A stretch of DNA of 62,512 nucleotides from Bacteroidales bacterium (lineage in GTDB: Bacteria; Bacteroidota; Bacteroidia; Bacteroidales; UBA932), in NCBI GenBank assembly GCA_017509755.1, contig JAFWOY010000016.1, forward strand, positions 1 through 62,512, in the 5' to 3' direction. This document shows, piece by piece, positions 27,923 to 38,032 of the stretch. Both the position numbers and the translations under genes were made by a program. Each line of letters starts with the position of its first letter. The first letter of the stretch is position 1. Under the pieces are notes generated by a model, which did no database searches, was not told the DNA's origin, and saw nothing but the letters and a program-made list of their open reading frames with translations.

Positions 27923-29860
27923 TTATTTGACTTCCTCGTAGTCCACGTCTTCGGGGCCCTGGTTGTCATTGGAGCCGCCATCATGCGGACCCTGCTGACC
28001 GCCGTTGAAGCCGCCGCCGAAACCGGCACCCGGGTTCCCCTGCGGGCCTTGCTGCTGCTGGGCAGCGCGGGCCATGTCCTCGCTGGCAGCGTGCCATGCG
28101 TTGTTCAGGGCTTCGGTAGCGCGCTCGATGTCGGCCAGATTCTGGCTCTTGTGCGCTTCGCGGAGCTGACCGAGGGCATTCTCGATGGCGCCCTTCTTGT
28201 CGGTCGGGATCTTGTCGCCGTATTCCTTGAGGTTCTTTTCGCTCTGGAAGATCAGGGCATCCGCCGCATTGATCTTGTCGATACGCTCCTTCTCGGCCTT
28301 ATCAGCAGCCTCGTTGGCCTTCGCTTCGTCACGCATCCGCTTGATCTCGGCATCAGACAGGCCGGAGGAAGCTTCAATACGGATCTTCTGCTCCTTGCCG
28401 GTGGCCTTGTCACGGGCCGACACGTTCAGGATACCGTTGGCGTCGATATCGAAGGACACTTCGATCTGCGGTACGCCACGCGGTGCCGGGGTGATGCCGT
28501 CGAGGTTGAAGCGGCCGATGGTCTTGTTGTCGCGGGCCATCGAACGTTCGCCCTGCAGCACGTGGATCTCCACGGATGGCTGGTTATCCGAAGCGGTCGA
28601 GAAGACTTCGCTCTTGCGCGTAGGAATCGTGGTATTGGCGTCGATCAGTTTGGTCATCACACCGCCGAGGGTCTCGATACCCAGCGACAGCGGCGTCATA
28701 TCGAGCAGCAGCACGTCTTTCACATCACCGGCGAGGACACCGCCCTGGATGGAAGCACCGACAGCCACAACCTCATCGGGGTTCACGCCCTTGCTCGGGG
28801 CCTTGCCGAAGAACTTCTCCACAATCTGTTGGACAGCCGGGATACGCGTCGAACCACCCACCAGCAGGACTTCGTCGATATCGGAGGTCTGCAGACCGGC
28901 ATCGCGCAGCGCCTTGCGGCACGGCTCGACAGTTGCCTGGATCAGGCTGTCGCAGAGCTGTTCGAATTTGGCACGGGTCAGGGTCTTGACCAGATGCTTC
29001 GGCACACCGCCCACCGCCGTGATGTACGGCAGGTTGATCTCACTGGAGGTCTGGCTCGACAGTTCGATCTTCGCCTTCTCGGCGGCTTCCTTCAGACGCT
29101 GGAGCGCCATCGGATCCTGCCGCAGGTCGATGCCGTTCTCGCTGCGGAACTCCTCGGCCAGCCAGTCGATGATCTTGTGGTCGAAGTCGTCACCGCCCAG
29201 GTGCGTATCACCGTTGGTGGACTTCACTTCGAAGACACCGTCGCCCAGTTCCAGGATGGAGATATCGAACGTACCGCCACCGAGGTCGAACACGGCCACC
29301 TTCATATCCTTGTTCTTCTTGTCGAGGCCGTAGGCCAGTGCAGCGGCCGTCGGCTCGTTGATGATTCGCTTGACGTTCAGGCCGGCGATTTCACCTGCCT
29401 CTTTCGTAGCCTGGCGCTGGGAGTCGCTGAAGTAAGCCGGCACCGTAATGACGGCCTCCTTGACTTCCTGGCCGAGGTAATCTTCCGCCGTCTTCTTCAT
29501 CTTCTGCAGCACCATGGCGCTGATCTCCTGCGGCGAATAGAGTTTGCCGTCGATGTCCACGCGCGGGGTGTTGTTGTCGCCGCGGACCACCTTGTAGCTC
29601 ACGCGCTCCGACTCTTTCGTCACGCGGTCGTAGGTTTCACCCATGAACCGTTTGATCGAATAGATGGTCTTGAGCGGGTTGGTGACAGCCTGCCGTTTGG
29701 CCGGATCACCGATCTTCCGTTCCCCGTTGTCGGCAAAAGCCACGACGCTCGGCGTTGTGCGTTTGCCTTCGCTGTTGATGATAACGGTCGGCTCGTTGCC
29801 TTCCATGACCGCTACGCAAGAGTTCGTAGTACCCAGGTCAATTCCAATGATTTTTCCCAT
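27923..29860 (-). CDS. dnaK: Chaperone DnaK (Hsp70)
   Basis: ATP-driven chaperone that works with the DnaJ and GrpE encoded at 15-16.6 kb. The 645 residues have the N-terminal ATPase domain ([11 protein letters not shown] at 5-15, [19 protein letters not shown]), the substrate domain (from about 390) and a Gly/Gln-rich tail ending EDVDYEEVK. The ATG follows an AGGAG Shine-Dalgarno. No TAnnTTTG element is visible upstream, so it may use another sigma factor or readthrough past the 29.9 kb terminator. Confidence 0.98.
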   Translation of the reverse strand: MGKIIGIDLGTTNSCVAVMEGNEPTVIINSEGKRTTPSVVAFADNGERKIGDPAKRQAVTNPLKTIYSIKRFMGETYDRVTKESERVSYKVVRGDNNTPRVDIDGKLYSPQEISAMVLQKMKKTAEDYLGQEVKEAVITVPAYFSDSQRQATKEAGEIAGLNVKRIINEPTAAALAYGLDKKNKDMKVAVFDLGGGTFDISILELGDGVFEVKSTNGDTHLGGDDFDHKIIDWLAEEFRSENGIDLRQDPMALQRLKEAAEKAKIELSSQTSSEINLPYITAVGGVPKHLVKTLTRAKFEQLCDSLIQATVEPCRKALRDAGLQTSDIDEVLLVGGSTRIPAVQQIVEKFFGKAPSKGVNPDEVVAVGASIQGGVLAGDVKDVLLLDMTPLSLGIETLGGVMTKLIDANTTIPTRKSEVFSTASDNQPSVEIHVLQGERSMARDNKTIGRFNLDGITPAPRGVPQIEVSFDIDANGILNVSARDKATGKEQKIRIEASSGLSDAEIKRMRDEAKANEAADKAEKERIDKINAADALIFQSEKNLKEYGDKIPTDKKGAIENALGQLREAHKSQNLADIERATEALNNAWHAASEDMARAAQQQQGPQGNPGAGFGGGFNGGQQGPHDGGSNDNQGPEDVDYEEVK

Positions 29861-29869
29861 AATGTTATT

Positions 29870-29874
29870 CTCCT
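29870..29874 (-). promoter_or_regulatory. Shine-Dalgarno of dnaK
   Basis: AGGAG on the minus strand, 9 nt before the dnaK ATG; like dnaJ, a clear ribosome-binding site in a phylum that usually lacks one. Confidence 0.6.
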
Positions 29875-29900
29875 ATTTTTTTCTTTTTACAATTTCGTTG

Positions 29901-29936
29901 ACAAAAAGGCGCCGGTGCATTTGTCGCACCGACGCC
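29901..29936 (-). terminator. Terminator of the polysaccharide operon
   Basis: GGCGTCGGTGC and GCACCGGCGCC form an 11 bp stem (one G-U pair) with a 7 nt loop, followed by TTTTTGT on the minus strand. It ends the 19.5 kb operon before dnaK. Confidence 0.85.
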
Positions 29937-29967
29937 CTCTTGTTTAACGAAGATTGTGCCACCCGTC

Positions 29968-31200
29968 CTAGGACTGACAATGTGGCAGAAAACCATCCGC
30001 TGCAAAGTCTGCCAGGTACTGGAAACCGGGTGTCAACTGCCCTTCCTGCAGGATTGTCGAGCGTTCGAGCACCGAGGAATCCTCCCCCCGCAGCAACGGC
30101 TCAAGGACATACTCGCAGAAGCGTGCGCCGAAATAGTCGCTTGCGTCGCGCGGCAACGCATTCGGACAGGTATCGATGGCCATGACCGTGATGTTTCCGT
30201 CAGAGGAGAAGGCCGGCTCCTCTTTTTCCGTCAGCGGATTGTAATCGTAATACGGATCCGCGTGGGTGGACGCGCGAAGCGTGGATCTGACGCTCCCCTG
30301 GATATCACAAGTGATGTCTCCGATCATCCGGATCCGGAAGCCGGGAGTCCGGTAATCCGCTTCGGAAAGATACACAGGATCTTCAATGCCCCAATAATGG
30401 CAGCAGACAAGAATATCGGACGTTTGGGCAAAGCGCATGAAATTACTTTCATAACGCGCAGGATGCGCATGGAAATCGGCCACGGAGACGAAATCAGAAC
30501 CATCTGCCGGCCGAACCAGCGAATCAATATAGGCGAACGTGCAGGTAAGCCTGTCCACGGATTCGACGGCCAGATAAGCATCCACCGGCAAAATCACAGC
30601 ACCGATCTCCTCCAAAATGTACTGTGCCCCTTTTGCGGTACGCCCTCGCCCCGTCAATACCATCTTGACGTGCGGCAATTCAATGGACCTTAGATTCTTC
30701 TTGAGCTGTTCTAGCGTAAACCGGGAATCGGGTTTGGGTAAATCGAACAGACCGGTACGCAGGCCGTATCCCCGCAGCGTATCATAAACACCTACAACCC
30801 CTGCCCACCAGCCAAAGGCACAGACACGTACGCCCTGTTCATCCACCATATACTCATAGTCGGAGAACGTGATCCGCTTGCGGATCATCGCCTGCAGCAA
30901 GGGACGGTTACCTACCTGCATCTTGGCCACATGGCCGAAGAATACATAGTGCCGATCCGGCCGCAACGTGGAAATATCGGCCTCTTTGATACCGAGCAGC
31001 AAGTCACAATCCGACACATCTCCCGCCACTTGAATGCCAGCGGCCCTATACTCGTCATCCGAGAAAGCGCGAATACCGCTGGTCTGGGCGACTACTGTCA
31101 CATCCGGATAGCACGCCTGGATCCGAGCCGCTTGGGCAGGGCTCAGAGCCACCCGGTTGTCCACCGGATTTTTCGTTTCGCGAAGAAGTCCTATTCTCAT
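29968..31200 (-). CDS. Saccharopine/alanine dehydrogenase-like oxidoreductase
   Basis: A 410-residue NAD(P)-dependent enzyme. The N-terminus (GLLRETKNPVDNRVALSPA) matches the alanine dehydrogenase / PNT and yeast-type saccharopine dehydrogenase (LYS1) domain, and KMVLTGRGRTAKGAQYIL near residue 200 starts the Rossmann domain. The pattern is closer to LYS1 than to alanine dehydrogenase. ATG 31200 overlaps the preceding stop (TAATG); a longer frame is unlikely. It is the last gene of the polysaccharide operon. It may oxidise or form an amino acid, perhaps one attached to the glycan, but that is inference. Confidence 0.7.
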   Translation of the reverse strand: MRIGLLRETKNPVDNRVALSPAQAARIQACYPDVTVVAQTSGIRAFSDDEYRAAGIQVAGDVSDCDLLLGIKEADISTLRPDRHYVFFGHVAKMQVGNRPLLQAMIRKRITFSDYEYMVDEQGVRVCAFGWWAGVVGVYDTLRGYGLRTGLFDLPKPDSRFTLEQLKKNLRSIELPHVKMVLTGRGRTAKGAQYILEEIGAVILPVDAYLAVESVDRLTCTFAYIDSLVRPADGSDFVSVADFHAHPARYESNFMRFAQTSDILVCCHYWGIEDPVYLSEADYRTPGFRIRMIGDITCDIQGSVRSTLRASTHADPYYDYNPLTEKEEPAFSSDGNITVMAIDTCPNALPRDASDYFGARFCEYVLEPLLRGEDSSVLERSTILQEGQLTPGFQYLADFAADGFLPHCQS

Positions 31201-31943
31201 TACAGATGAGTCCTGTGATAACCGAATTGCCGGTCCAGTTCCCGTTCTTCCTTCAGATCCCAGATGCGCCGGACACCCGTAGCCTTGACAACGGCCGGCG
31301 CCCCTGCCAACATACAATAAGGGCCGATTTCAGAAAAGTCTTTGTTCACGATGCTGTTTGACACCACAATTGTGTCGTCAGGTAGAACGGCCCCTTTCAA
31401 GATGCTGGAACGATTGAATACAGAGACCCGGTCCCCGATGATCACCGGCTTGGTCAGCGGGGCTTTCGCCCCGGATTCGATCTTCTCAATATAATGGAAA
31501 CTCGTGTCCGAGATCAGGCAATCCCAGGCAAAGCGGCTGCTGTCGCCAATCGTGATCCTGTCAAAACAGAACAGCCGGATATTCGAGCCAAAACCAGTCC
31601 GGTTCTTACCCAACGTAAGCACAGCCTGGTCCGACACCAGGACATACGAACCCATGCAGAATTCCAGCGGGCCCTTGAATACCATCGTACCCCGGATATT
31701 CCAGATGGTCCAGGGCACCGTAGTCTCCACATACCAGGCATTCTCCCCGACCCGGATCATACCGCTGCGAACGCGGCTCTCGATGATGACCTTTCCGGTC
31801 AGGCCCCGGAACGTCGTTTTCCCGAAGAACCAGACCGGCAGGCGCCAGGCCTGGCGAGCGGGCAGCATTTTCCAATTGAACCAGACCGTCTTGATCAGAT
31901 TGACTTTGAAGAGCAGTCGGAACAGTTTCCGGGATCGTTTCAT
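31200..31943 (-). CDS. Left-handed beta-helix acyltransferase
   Basis: A 247-residue hexapeptide-repeat protein with isoleucine-rich rungs from about residue 50, ending in the motif SIVNKDFSEIGPYCMLAGAPAVVKA that recurs in WbbJ/maltose-acetyltransferase-type O-acetyltransferases. It probably acetylates a sugar of the surface polysaccharide using acetyl-CoA. A catalytic His is plausible in DTSFHYIEK. It overlaps both neighbours by 1-4 bp (flippase upstream, oxidoreductase downstream). Confidence 0.78.
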   Translation of the reverse strand: MKRSRKLFRLLFKVNLIKTVWFNWKMLPARQAWRLPVWFFGKTTFRGLTGKVIIESRVRSGMIRVGENAWYVETTVPWTIWNIRGTMVFKGPLEFCMGSYVLVSDQAVLTLGKNRTGFGSNIRLFCFDRITIGDSSRFAWDCLISDTSFHYIEKIESGAKAPLTKPVIIGDRVSVFNRSSILKGAVLPDDTIVVSNSIVNKDFSEIGPYCMLAGAPAVVKATGVRRIWDLKEERELDRQFGYHRTHL

Positions 31944-33412
31944 TTCTTCAATCGTTTCAAATAATTTCGGGCGATGTCGAGATAGGTGTAGAGGCTTTCA
32001 AACTTGAACAGGAGCGACAGCCCGATATACAAGCCGGCAAACACCAGGATCTGGACCAGCATCACCAGATACGGATGGAAGGGCAGGACAAGCCCCAGCA
32101 GATACACGACGCCCGCCGAGAACAGCGTAGCCGCAAAATAGCCGGCCAAGTCGCGGACCTGCTTCCCGATGCCATAACCGATGAGCCGGCCCGTTACGTA
32201 CATATTGATCACGATGCTCGTATAGCCGATCGCCGTGAGGGCCCACATCAAAGGCATCATGCCGGCACGCGCGCCGAGAATAATCAGGACCAGGCCGATA
32301 ATCCGCTTGATCAGCTGCACCCAGAAATAGAGTTTTCCGCGTCCGAGCGACTTGATGATGTTGGTATTGAGCGTATTCATCGAGAACACCAGGCTCGAGA
32401 TACAGAGAATCTGGAAATACGGTATCGAGATCTCCCATTTTGCCCCGTACAAAAGCATGATCAGCGGCCGGGCGATGACAATCAGCAACGCCATCAGCGG
32501 GAAATTGATGTAGTTGATCGACCTTGAATTCTTCCGCAGCGCCGCCACCAGCCGGGTGTGATCGTCCTGAAGGGAGGAAAACACGGGGAAGGAAACCTGG
32601 TTGACGATATGCGAGAGCGACAGCGTCGGCACATCTTCCAACTTGCGGGCCTGCGTATAATAGCCCAAGTCTTTCGGAGAATACCACTTGCCGATGATCA
32701 GGCTCTGCAGATTCGTATAGACCTCCTCCACCAGCGCTGAGAGTGCCATCAGGCCGCCAAAGGCAAAGAGTTCCTTCAACGACTGGACGCTGAATTCCAG
32801 CGTCGGACGCCAGCTGCTCAGACGCCACAACAGCAGCACACCCGCCAGGCTCGCCACCAGGCTCGAAGCCACCAGGCTCCAATAGCTGAATCCCAGAAGG
32901 GCCATCGTGATGCCAACCACCGCACCGGCAAAGGCAGCTGTCAAGCTCCGCATGGACAATTGCTTGAAACGAAGCCTTTTCCGCAGCTGGTTGGTTTGTA
33001 CCACCGAGAATGCCTGGATGATCAGCGAAAGGCTCTGGACCCGCAAAACCGGGCAGAGTTCCGGCATCTCGAAGAAACGGGCGATGAGGGGACCGCAGAA
33101 AAAGAGGATCCAGTAAAAAACGATGGCCGCAGCCAGGTTCCACCAGAACACGGAGGTATAATCGACATGCGTGGGATTCTTTTTCTGGATCAGCGCCGAG
33201 CCGAAACCAGCCGTCACGAAAACGCCGGAAACCGCGATAAAGACATGGAGCATGCCGATCACCCCGAAATCGCTCGGCATCAGCAGACGCGCCAGCACGA
33301 GATTCGAGATGAACCCCAGCCCCATCGTGCCGAAGCGGCCGATGCTCGACCATATCATGCCCGATATGGTCTTCTCTTTCAGGCTTTTCGGTTTCCCTTT
33401 TCCAGCTTCCAT
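31940..33412 (-). CDS. Polysaccharide flippase (Wzx/WzxC-type)
   Basis: A 490-residue inner-membrane protein with about fourteen hydrophobic helices of the MOP superfamily. The opening GMIWSSIGRFGTMGLGFISNLVLARLL and the loop YYTQARKLEDVP are typical of the WzxC/polysaccharide biosynthesis branch. It should flip the undecaprenyl-linked repeat unit built by the phosphoglycosyl transferase and GT2 enzymes to the periplasm for EpsG/Wzy-type polymerisation. The stop overlaps the next gene (ATGA). Confidence 0.9.
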   Translation of the reverse strand: MEAGKGKPKSLKEKTISGMIWSSIGRFGTMGLGFISNLVLARLLMPSDFGVIGMLHVFIAVSGVFVTAGFGSALIQKKNPTHVDYTSVFWWNLAAAIVFYWILFFCGPLIARFFEMPELCPVLRVQSLSLIIQAFSVVQTNQLRKRLRFKQLSMRSLTAAFAGAVVGITMALLGFSYWSLVASSLVASLAGVLLLWRLSSWRPTLEFSVQSLKELFAFGGLMALSALVEEVYTNLQSLIIGKWYSPKDLGYYTQARKLEDVPTLSLSHIVNQVSFPVFSSLQDDHTRLVAALRKNSRSINYINFPLMALLIVIARPLIMLLYGAKWEISIPYFQILCISSLVFSMNTLNTNIIKSLGRGKLYFWVQLIKRIIGLVLIILGARAGMMPLMWALTAIGYTSIVINMYVTGRLIGYGIGKQVRDLAGYFAATLFSAGVVYLLGLVLPFHPYLVMLVQILVFAGLYIGLSLLFKFESLYTYLDIARNYLKRLKK

Positions 33413-33418
33413 AGTGAA

Positions 33419-34405
33419 TTATGATACGGGATGTCTGAGACGGTACAGACGGCAAACGAGCGGCCAGAGGACCGGCCGGTTCATCAAGAACCGATTGAAA
33501 CGCTCCTTACCGCCGCCAGTGATCCGCAAAGGCAAGGCGCCCAAGGCCTTCAGTTTTTGCTGATACTGCCGGGAGAAAGCGACAGGGCAATCCTGCCACA
33601 AATCCTTCAGCAGCGTGTATGCATCCTCATCCCGGCGGTTCATCAAATACTTGCGAGCTTCGGCCGGTACGGACGCATCGCCCATGGCGGCAGTAACGGC
33701 TTCGAGATACTGGAACATGTTGTCGGCAAAGCGGGCATAATTCTTCCGCTTCTGCCCGTGCATGATCGACGTTTGGCGCTGCACATAGTAATACACATCC
33801 ACATCGACATGGGCGGTCCGCTGCACATGGGGAACCAGTTCCAACTGGAACCAGCGGCCCTCCCCATACGTCACGTCGTGGAAACGGAGTCCATTCGACA
33901 AAAGGATCTCGCTGCGAACCAGATAGCGCCACACCGCCATTCCCACCTTCGCCGGTGGATTGACGACATATTCCCAGCCGGTCCGGACAGGAGAAACGGC
34001 CTCGAAATCGCACTTCTCGGCCGGAAGCGGTTTACCCGGACGGACATACACGGCATTGAACCAAAGCAGGTCGAGCTGGCGGGATTCAGCAATCGTCAGC
34101 AAACGCCCCAACACTTGTGGCCGCACATAGTCATCACTGTCACAGAACCAGATCCACTCTCCCCGCACCAAACCCAGGCCCGTATTGCGCGCCATGGAGA
34201 CACCGGCATTCTTCTGCCGGTGGCAGCGGATATTCGGATGGGCTGACATATACCTGCGCAATGTCACCGGCTCTTCCGTGGAACCGTCGTCCACAACGAT
34301 AATCTCGTAGTCCTCCTGCGGCAGATCCTGGTCGAGCAGGGAGTCCAGCATCGGGCCGATCCATGCCTCCGCATTGTAATAAGGGATGATAATACTGAGT
34401 TTCAT
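33419..34405 (-). CDS. Family 2 glycosyltransferase
   Basis: A 328-residue GT-A enzyme starting KLSIIIPYYNAEAWIGPMLDSL, with IIVVDDGSTEE (nucleotide-sugar contact) and the DxD-type CDSDDYV near residue 95. It transfers a sugar in assembly of the lipid-linked unit; donor and linkage are not predictable. I chose ATG 34405; the frame extends upstream antisense to nothing useful. It sits 7 bp after the cytidylyltransferase-like gene. Confidence 0.87.
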   Translation of the reverse strand: MKLSIIIPYYNAEAWIGPMLDSLLDQDLPQEDYEIIVVDDGSTEEPVTLRRYMSAHPNIRCHRQKNAGVSMARNTGLGLVRGEWIWFCDSDDYVRPQVLGRLLTIAESRQLDLLWFNAVYVRPGKPLPAEKCDFEAVSPVRTGWEYVVNPPAKVGMAVWRYLVRSEILLSNGLRFHDVTYGEGRWFQLELVPHVQRTAHVDVDVYYYVQRQTSIMHGQKRKNYARFADNMFQYLEAVTAAMGDASVPAEARKYLMNRRDEDAYTLLKDLWQDCPVAFSRQYQQKLKALGALPLRITGGGKERFNRFLMNRPVLWPLVCRLYRLRHPVS

Positions 34406-34412
34406 GGCGTTG

Positions 34413-34823
34413 TCAGCGGGTCTTCGAGTATTCCTTGAGCATAGTGGACGAGATGTTCTCTGTACGCGGGATGACAACCACCTCTTTTCCGTGGGTTCGG
34501 CACCAGTCCTCTGCCCGCCGGAAGCCCGCGTGATTCTGGTCGGGCCCCTTCGCAAAGACATCGAAGTCGATTGTTTGGATATCCTGATCCACATCCCGGT
34601 ACGTCACCACTTCATCGACATATTTGAGGGCGCCCACCATAAAGGTCCGCTCTGCCGTCGTATAAACCATCCGTGTGTCGGGCTTGTATTTCAAGATGCA
34701 GTCATCCTCCTGCACGGCCACGATGAGGTAGTCGCCCAAGGCGCGGGCTCGTTTGAAAAGAAGGATATGCCCGATATGCAGCATGTCGAACACGCCGACT
34801 GTCAAGACTTTTTTCATTCTCAT
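34413..34823 (-). CDS. Glycerol-3-phosphate cytidylyltransferase-like enzyme
   Basis: A 136-residue nucleotidyltransferase of the TagD type: GVFDMLHIGH (HxGH at 16-19) near the start and RTENISSTMLKE near the end, matching the RTxGISTT motif of CTP:glycerol-3-phosphate cytidylyltransferases. It likely makes CDP-glycerol or a related CDP-alcohol. With LicD in the same operon, a phosphodiester-linked substituent on the glycan is likely. The start directly abuts the stop of the sugar transferase gene. Heptose/ethanolamine-phosphate relatives are possible alternatives. Confidence 0.83.
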   Translation of the reverse strand: MRMKKVLTVGVFDMLHIGHILLFKRARALGDYLIVAVQEDDCILKYKPDTRMVYTTAERTFMVGALKYVDEVVTYRDVDQDIQTIDFDVFAKGPDQNHAGFRRAEDWCRTHGKEVVVIPRTENISSTMLKEYSKTR

Positions 34824-35432
34824 TCAATTATGTCCATTGAAAGCTTCGGAGGTAGCCTGTCCGGCTTCCGAAATCCCTTCCCGCCGGAGCACCTTGCGGA
34901 TCGTCATGAAGAAGATCCGGGCGTCGAGCCAAAAGGACAAGTGATCCACGTAATAGATATCGTATTCCAGGCGCTTGGTGAAGGAGATGGCATTGCGCCC
35001 GTGTACCTGTGCCCAACCCGTAATGCCGGGCCTCACTTCGTGGCGCCGCATCTGCTGCGGGGAATACAGCGGCAGGTACTCCACGCGCCAGGGACGGGGA
35101 CCGATGAAGGCCATATCCCCTTTCAGGATATTCACCAGTTGCGGAAGTTCATCGAGCGAGAGGCTGCGGACGATCTTCCCTACCCTCGTAAGCCGCTGAG
35201 CATCAGGAAGCAACTTTCCATCGGCGCCCCTTTCGTCTGTCATTGTCTTGAATTTGATGACCTTGAAGATCTTCGCATCCTTTCCCGGACGGGGCTGAAG
35301 GAAAAACACGCCCGCGCCCTTATTGGCAAAATGCAGGATGAGCGCCACCAATCCGATCAGCCAACCTACTACCAGCAGCGCCACAAAAGACAGAAGCAAG
35401 CTGAGACAGCGTTTCAAGCATTTCCTGTACAT
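34824..35432 (-). CDS. Initiating phosphoglycosyl transferase (PglC-like)
   Basis: A 202-residue monotopic sugar transferase that moves sugar-1-phosphate from a UDP-sugar to undecaprenyl phosphate, the first membrane step. The N-terminal re-entrant hydrophobic segment (about 10-35) is followed by KVIKFKTMTDE, SLDELPQLVNILKGDMAFIG and RPGITGWAQV, all core motifs of this family. The short length indicates the PglC-type catalytic core without the WbaP membrane region. It is placed mid-operon and not first. Confidence 0.93.
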   Translation of the reverse strand: MYRKCLKRCLSLLLSFVALLVVGWLIGLVALILHFANKGAGVFFLQPRPGKDAKIFKVIKFKTMTDERGADGKLLPDAQRLTRVGKIVRSLSLDELPQLVNILKGDMAFIGPRPWRVEYLPLYSPQQMRRHEVRPGITGWAQVHGRNAISFTKRLEYDIYYVDHLSFWLDARIFFMTIRKVLRREGISEAGQATSEAFNGHN

Positions 35433-35435
35433 AGC

Positions 35436-36926
35436 CTAGTGCTCTACCGCCGTATTGAACTTGCAGTTCTTGTACTTGTTGGAGACGTAAGTGACATTCC
35501 CCAGGATAGACGTATCGTACTCACCGAACTCGCAGTTGACGAATTCCATGTGACGGGAATACAGCATGACCGACCGTTCGCTGTCTTTCGAATTCCAGAC
35601 AAACGGTATATAGCAGTTCTCAAACCGCATCCAGAAAGTTCCCTGGATCTTGAGGGAAGACGTGAAGACGCAGTCTTTCACGACTGTGGCCACTTGTCCG
35701 TATCCCCACATGTTGTTCATATAGGAAGCCACGTCAAAATGATTGTTCTTGAACGTGCATTTCTCCAACAAGACATGCTCGTTGCCGATTTCCGGGTACT
35801 GCCGGATATAGTCCGGCTCGAAATCAATGGCACTGCGCGGAGCGGTACCCCGCACCTCCTTGGTGCCGCAGCCTTCGAAATGGCAATTCCGGATCACGAC
35901 ATCCCGCGCCCCGATCGCCATGCCGTTGCGGCGCGCGCGCAGAATCTTCACATTCTCGACCGTCAGGCCTGACGCCCAACGCGTGTCGGGCTCTTCCGGA
36001 TAATGAGACCCCGAGAACATAATGCAGTCGCCATAGGAATCCGATAGCGTGATATCCCTGAAAACGAAATCCTTGCAACGGGCACACTTGAAAAGATGGC
36101 CCCATTCGCCATAGTATTTCGTACCAGACATCGGGCTGTCGTAGCGATGCCAGTCGTTGTCACCGGCAATCACGCCGCTGCCATCGACCGTCACCTTTTC
36201 CTTGCCATACTCCCAGAACACGAAATAGGCCCCGACGCTTGTCGGCAGCATCTTCAACTTGTTGTTGACTGTCAAATGCGTATTCGACGGAATCGTGAAA
36301 ATCCGCAAGAACGAGAAAGCATCCGTACCCAGTTCATAGTAATTGCGCCTCTTTTTCCCATCGACCATCCGGTAGGTCACCATATTGCCCAGATCCGCCC
36401 GGCCCTTATAAGGCAATTCGAAATAATAGACCCGGTCGGCCACGAACCAAATGTGGCAGAAGGTTTTGTCATTGCTGAATGCCAGCGCATTCTCGATAAT
36501 TTGGTTGGATACGGCACCTTCGGCCGCATCAAATGCGAACCACCAGTCAAAGACTTCCGGCACGTTCCAAACACCGGAAATCCGGAGCGACAGGCCAAAC
36601 AGCGGCTTTTCTTGCGTAACCTTCAGTTTGGTGCCATTGCCCACCAATGTCCCGCCATCCAGTGATCCGCCCTGGAATTCCAAAGTCAAATCCTTGGGCA
36701 ACACAATCTCCGCTCCCTCTAAAGACAAGTTCCGGGAAATGACCAGGGTGCCTTGCGCTGTATCGACCATCTGCTGCGTCAGGGCAGTCGGCTGCGGCTC
36801 TTCAACCGGAGGGATCACGACAACAGGAAGGGTCTCTTCCCCAGGGAGCACTTCCTCTCCGGGAAGCTTCCCATCAAGCGGAACCGAGCACGATACCGCC
36901 ATCAACCAGAAACAGAGCCATTTCAT
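35436..36926 (-). CDS. Right-handed beta-helix lipoprotein
   Basis: A 496-residue predicted lipoprotein: signal MKWLCFWLMAVSC with the lipid Cys at 13, a Pro/Glu-rich tether (about 20-45), then a pectate-lyase-like parallel beta-helix with repeating rungs such as VENVKILRARRNGMAI, VVIRNCHFEGCG and LLEKCTFKNN. I chose the ATG at 36926, which overlaps the upstream stop (ATGA); another ATG lies 9 nt earlier. It may bind or cut the polysaccharide made by this operon. Catalytic residues are not assigned. Confidence 0.72.
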   Translation of the reverse strand: MKWLCFWLMAVSCSVPLDGKLPGEEVLPGEETLPVVVIPPVEEPQPTALTQQMVDTAQGTLVISRNLSLEGAEIVLPKDLTLEFQGGSLDGGTLVGNGTKLKVTQEKPLFGLSLRISGVWNVPEVFDWWFAFDAAEGAVSNQIIENALAFSNDKTFCHIWFVADRVYYFELPYKGRADLGNMVTYRMVDGKKRRNYYELGTDAFSFLRIFTIPSNTHLTVNNKLKMLPTSVGAYFVFWEYGKEKVTVDGSGVIAGDNDWHRYDSPMSGTKYYGEWGHLFKCARCKDFVFRDITLSDSYGDCIMFSGSHYPEEPDTRWASGLTVENVKILRARRNGMAIGARDVVIRNCHFEGCGTKEVRGTAPRSAIDFEPDYIRQYPEIGNEHVLLEKCTFKNNHFDVASYMNNMWGYGQVATVVKDCVFTSSLKIQGTFWMRFENCYIPFVWNSKDSERSVMLYSRHMEFVNCEFGEYDTSILGNVTYVSNKYKNCKFNTAVEH

Positions 36927-38032
36927 AGCACGCATAACTTTTTCTCCATTTGATATAGATCGATACCCTGATACTGCTTGATCAAGGCATAGATTCTCGC
37001 TTTGATCCCTGTCTGGTAGCGAGTCTGCATCATGTCCAAGTCGGGTCCATAATTGCCCTCGATGAACTCCACCTTCCCATCCTGGTTGAGCACCACGTCC
37101 CAACCGGTTACCGGATTGCCGGAAGCCATGGCGGCCTTGCAGCAGGTATCCACGATCTTCTCCCACTGCGGAATCTGGAAGCCCTTGAAAACCAGCCCGC
37201 TGTCGGGGTGTGCTACATACCTGTTCCCGTTTTTGTCGGCCCCGTCGCTTTCCACGATGCCGGTCTCGACGTTGATCTGCGCAGACACGCCTCCTGCATG
37301 GGAATTATCGACGACCTTGTCGCCGACACCCGTCCGGAATACACCGGAAAAGACACACGCGTTTTCCCGATTGGCAACCGTGACGACCCGGATCGAATTG
37401 AGACTCTGCGGGTGGAAGGCTTTCAGTTCGTCACAGGATTCGATGCATTGTTCCACCAGCATCCTGTTTTTCACACACTCGGCAAACAGCGTCCGTTCGT
37501 CGGGGTGAACCTCCGCTTTGAACAACTTGAAAATACCTCTTCCCAACTTTCCATCGCAGGGCTTGACGATGACATCATGCTGGGAAATCAAGTGCATGAA
37601 CGCGTCATACGAGGTCTCCGGCGCATAGAGCCATGTCCGGTGGACATTGCCTTGAAAAGTCTTCAAAAAACGCTTCTTCTCACGGAAAACAGCCTTGACC
37701 GTTCCGGGCACATACCGCCAGTAGAAATAGGCCATCCGCAGCCGCGACACATACGCCGCTCGTTCGGTTTCCGTCTTTTTGTAGAACGCATACTGGAAAG
37801 CATATTCCGCATACGAAACCCAATGCTTGCGCAGCGCATCCCTGTAGTCCTCCAAGGTACCCAAAGCCGCACCGTTTTCGAATTGCTTCTTCGCCTCGGC
37901 CCACAGGCGCTTCTTTTTGGAACGGACATTCAGCCGTGCCCATAAGCCCGTAATCCCCAATCCGTTGGCAACCTTGCTGCCCAATGGAGAATACGCAACC
38001 CTACAGGCCAACGACTTCAGACTTCTTTTCAT
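36923..38032 (-). CDS. Sugar-transfer-associated ATP-grasp protein
   Basis: A 369-residue ATP-grasp enzyme with an N-terminal helical region (1-130) and the ATP-grasp fold: VIVKPCDGKLGRGIFKL, QSLNSIRVVTVANREN, FRTGVGDKVVDNSHAGG and the metal-binding C-terminus GWDVVLNQDGKVEFIEGN. It is closely similar in layout to the genes at 26948-27910 and 48387-49466. It presumably forms an amide or ester on a glycan precursor; the substrate is unknown. Overlaps of 4 bp with the genes on both sides show tight coupling. Confidence 0.8.
   Translation of the reverse strand: MKRSLKSLACRVAYSPLGSKVANGLGITGLWARLNVRSKKKRLWAEAKKQFENGAALGTLEDYRDALRKHWVSYAEYAFQYAFYKKTETERAAYVSRLRMAYFYWRYVPGTVKAVFREKKRFLKTFQGNVHRTWLYAPETSYDAFMHLISQHDVIVKPCDGKLGRGIFKLFKAEVHPDERTLFAECVKNRMLVEQCIESCDELKAFHPQSLNSIRVVTVANRENACVFSGVFRTGVGDKVVDNSHAGGVSAQINVETGIVESDGADKNGNRYVAHPDSGLVFKGFQIPQWEKIVDTCCKAAMASGNPVTGWDVVLNQDGKVEFIEGNYGPDLDMMQTRYQTGIKARIYALIKQYQGIDLYQMEKKLCVL

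Noticed and set aside
27830..29947. 705-residue antisense ORF over dnaK
   Set aside because: Classic artefact of dnaK codon usage; DnaK is unmistakable on the other strand.
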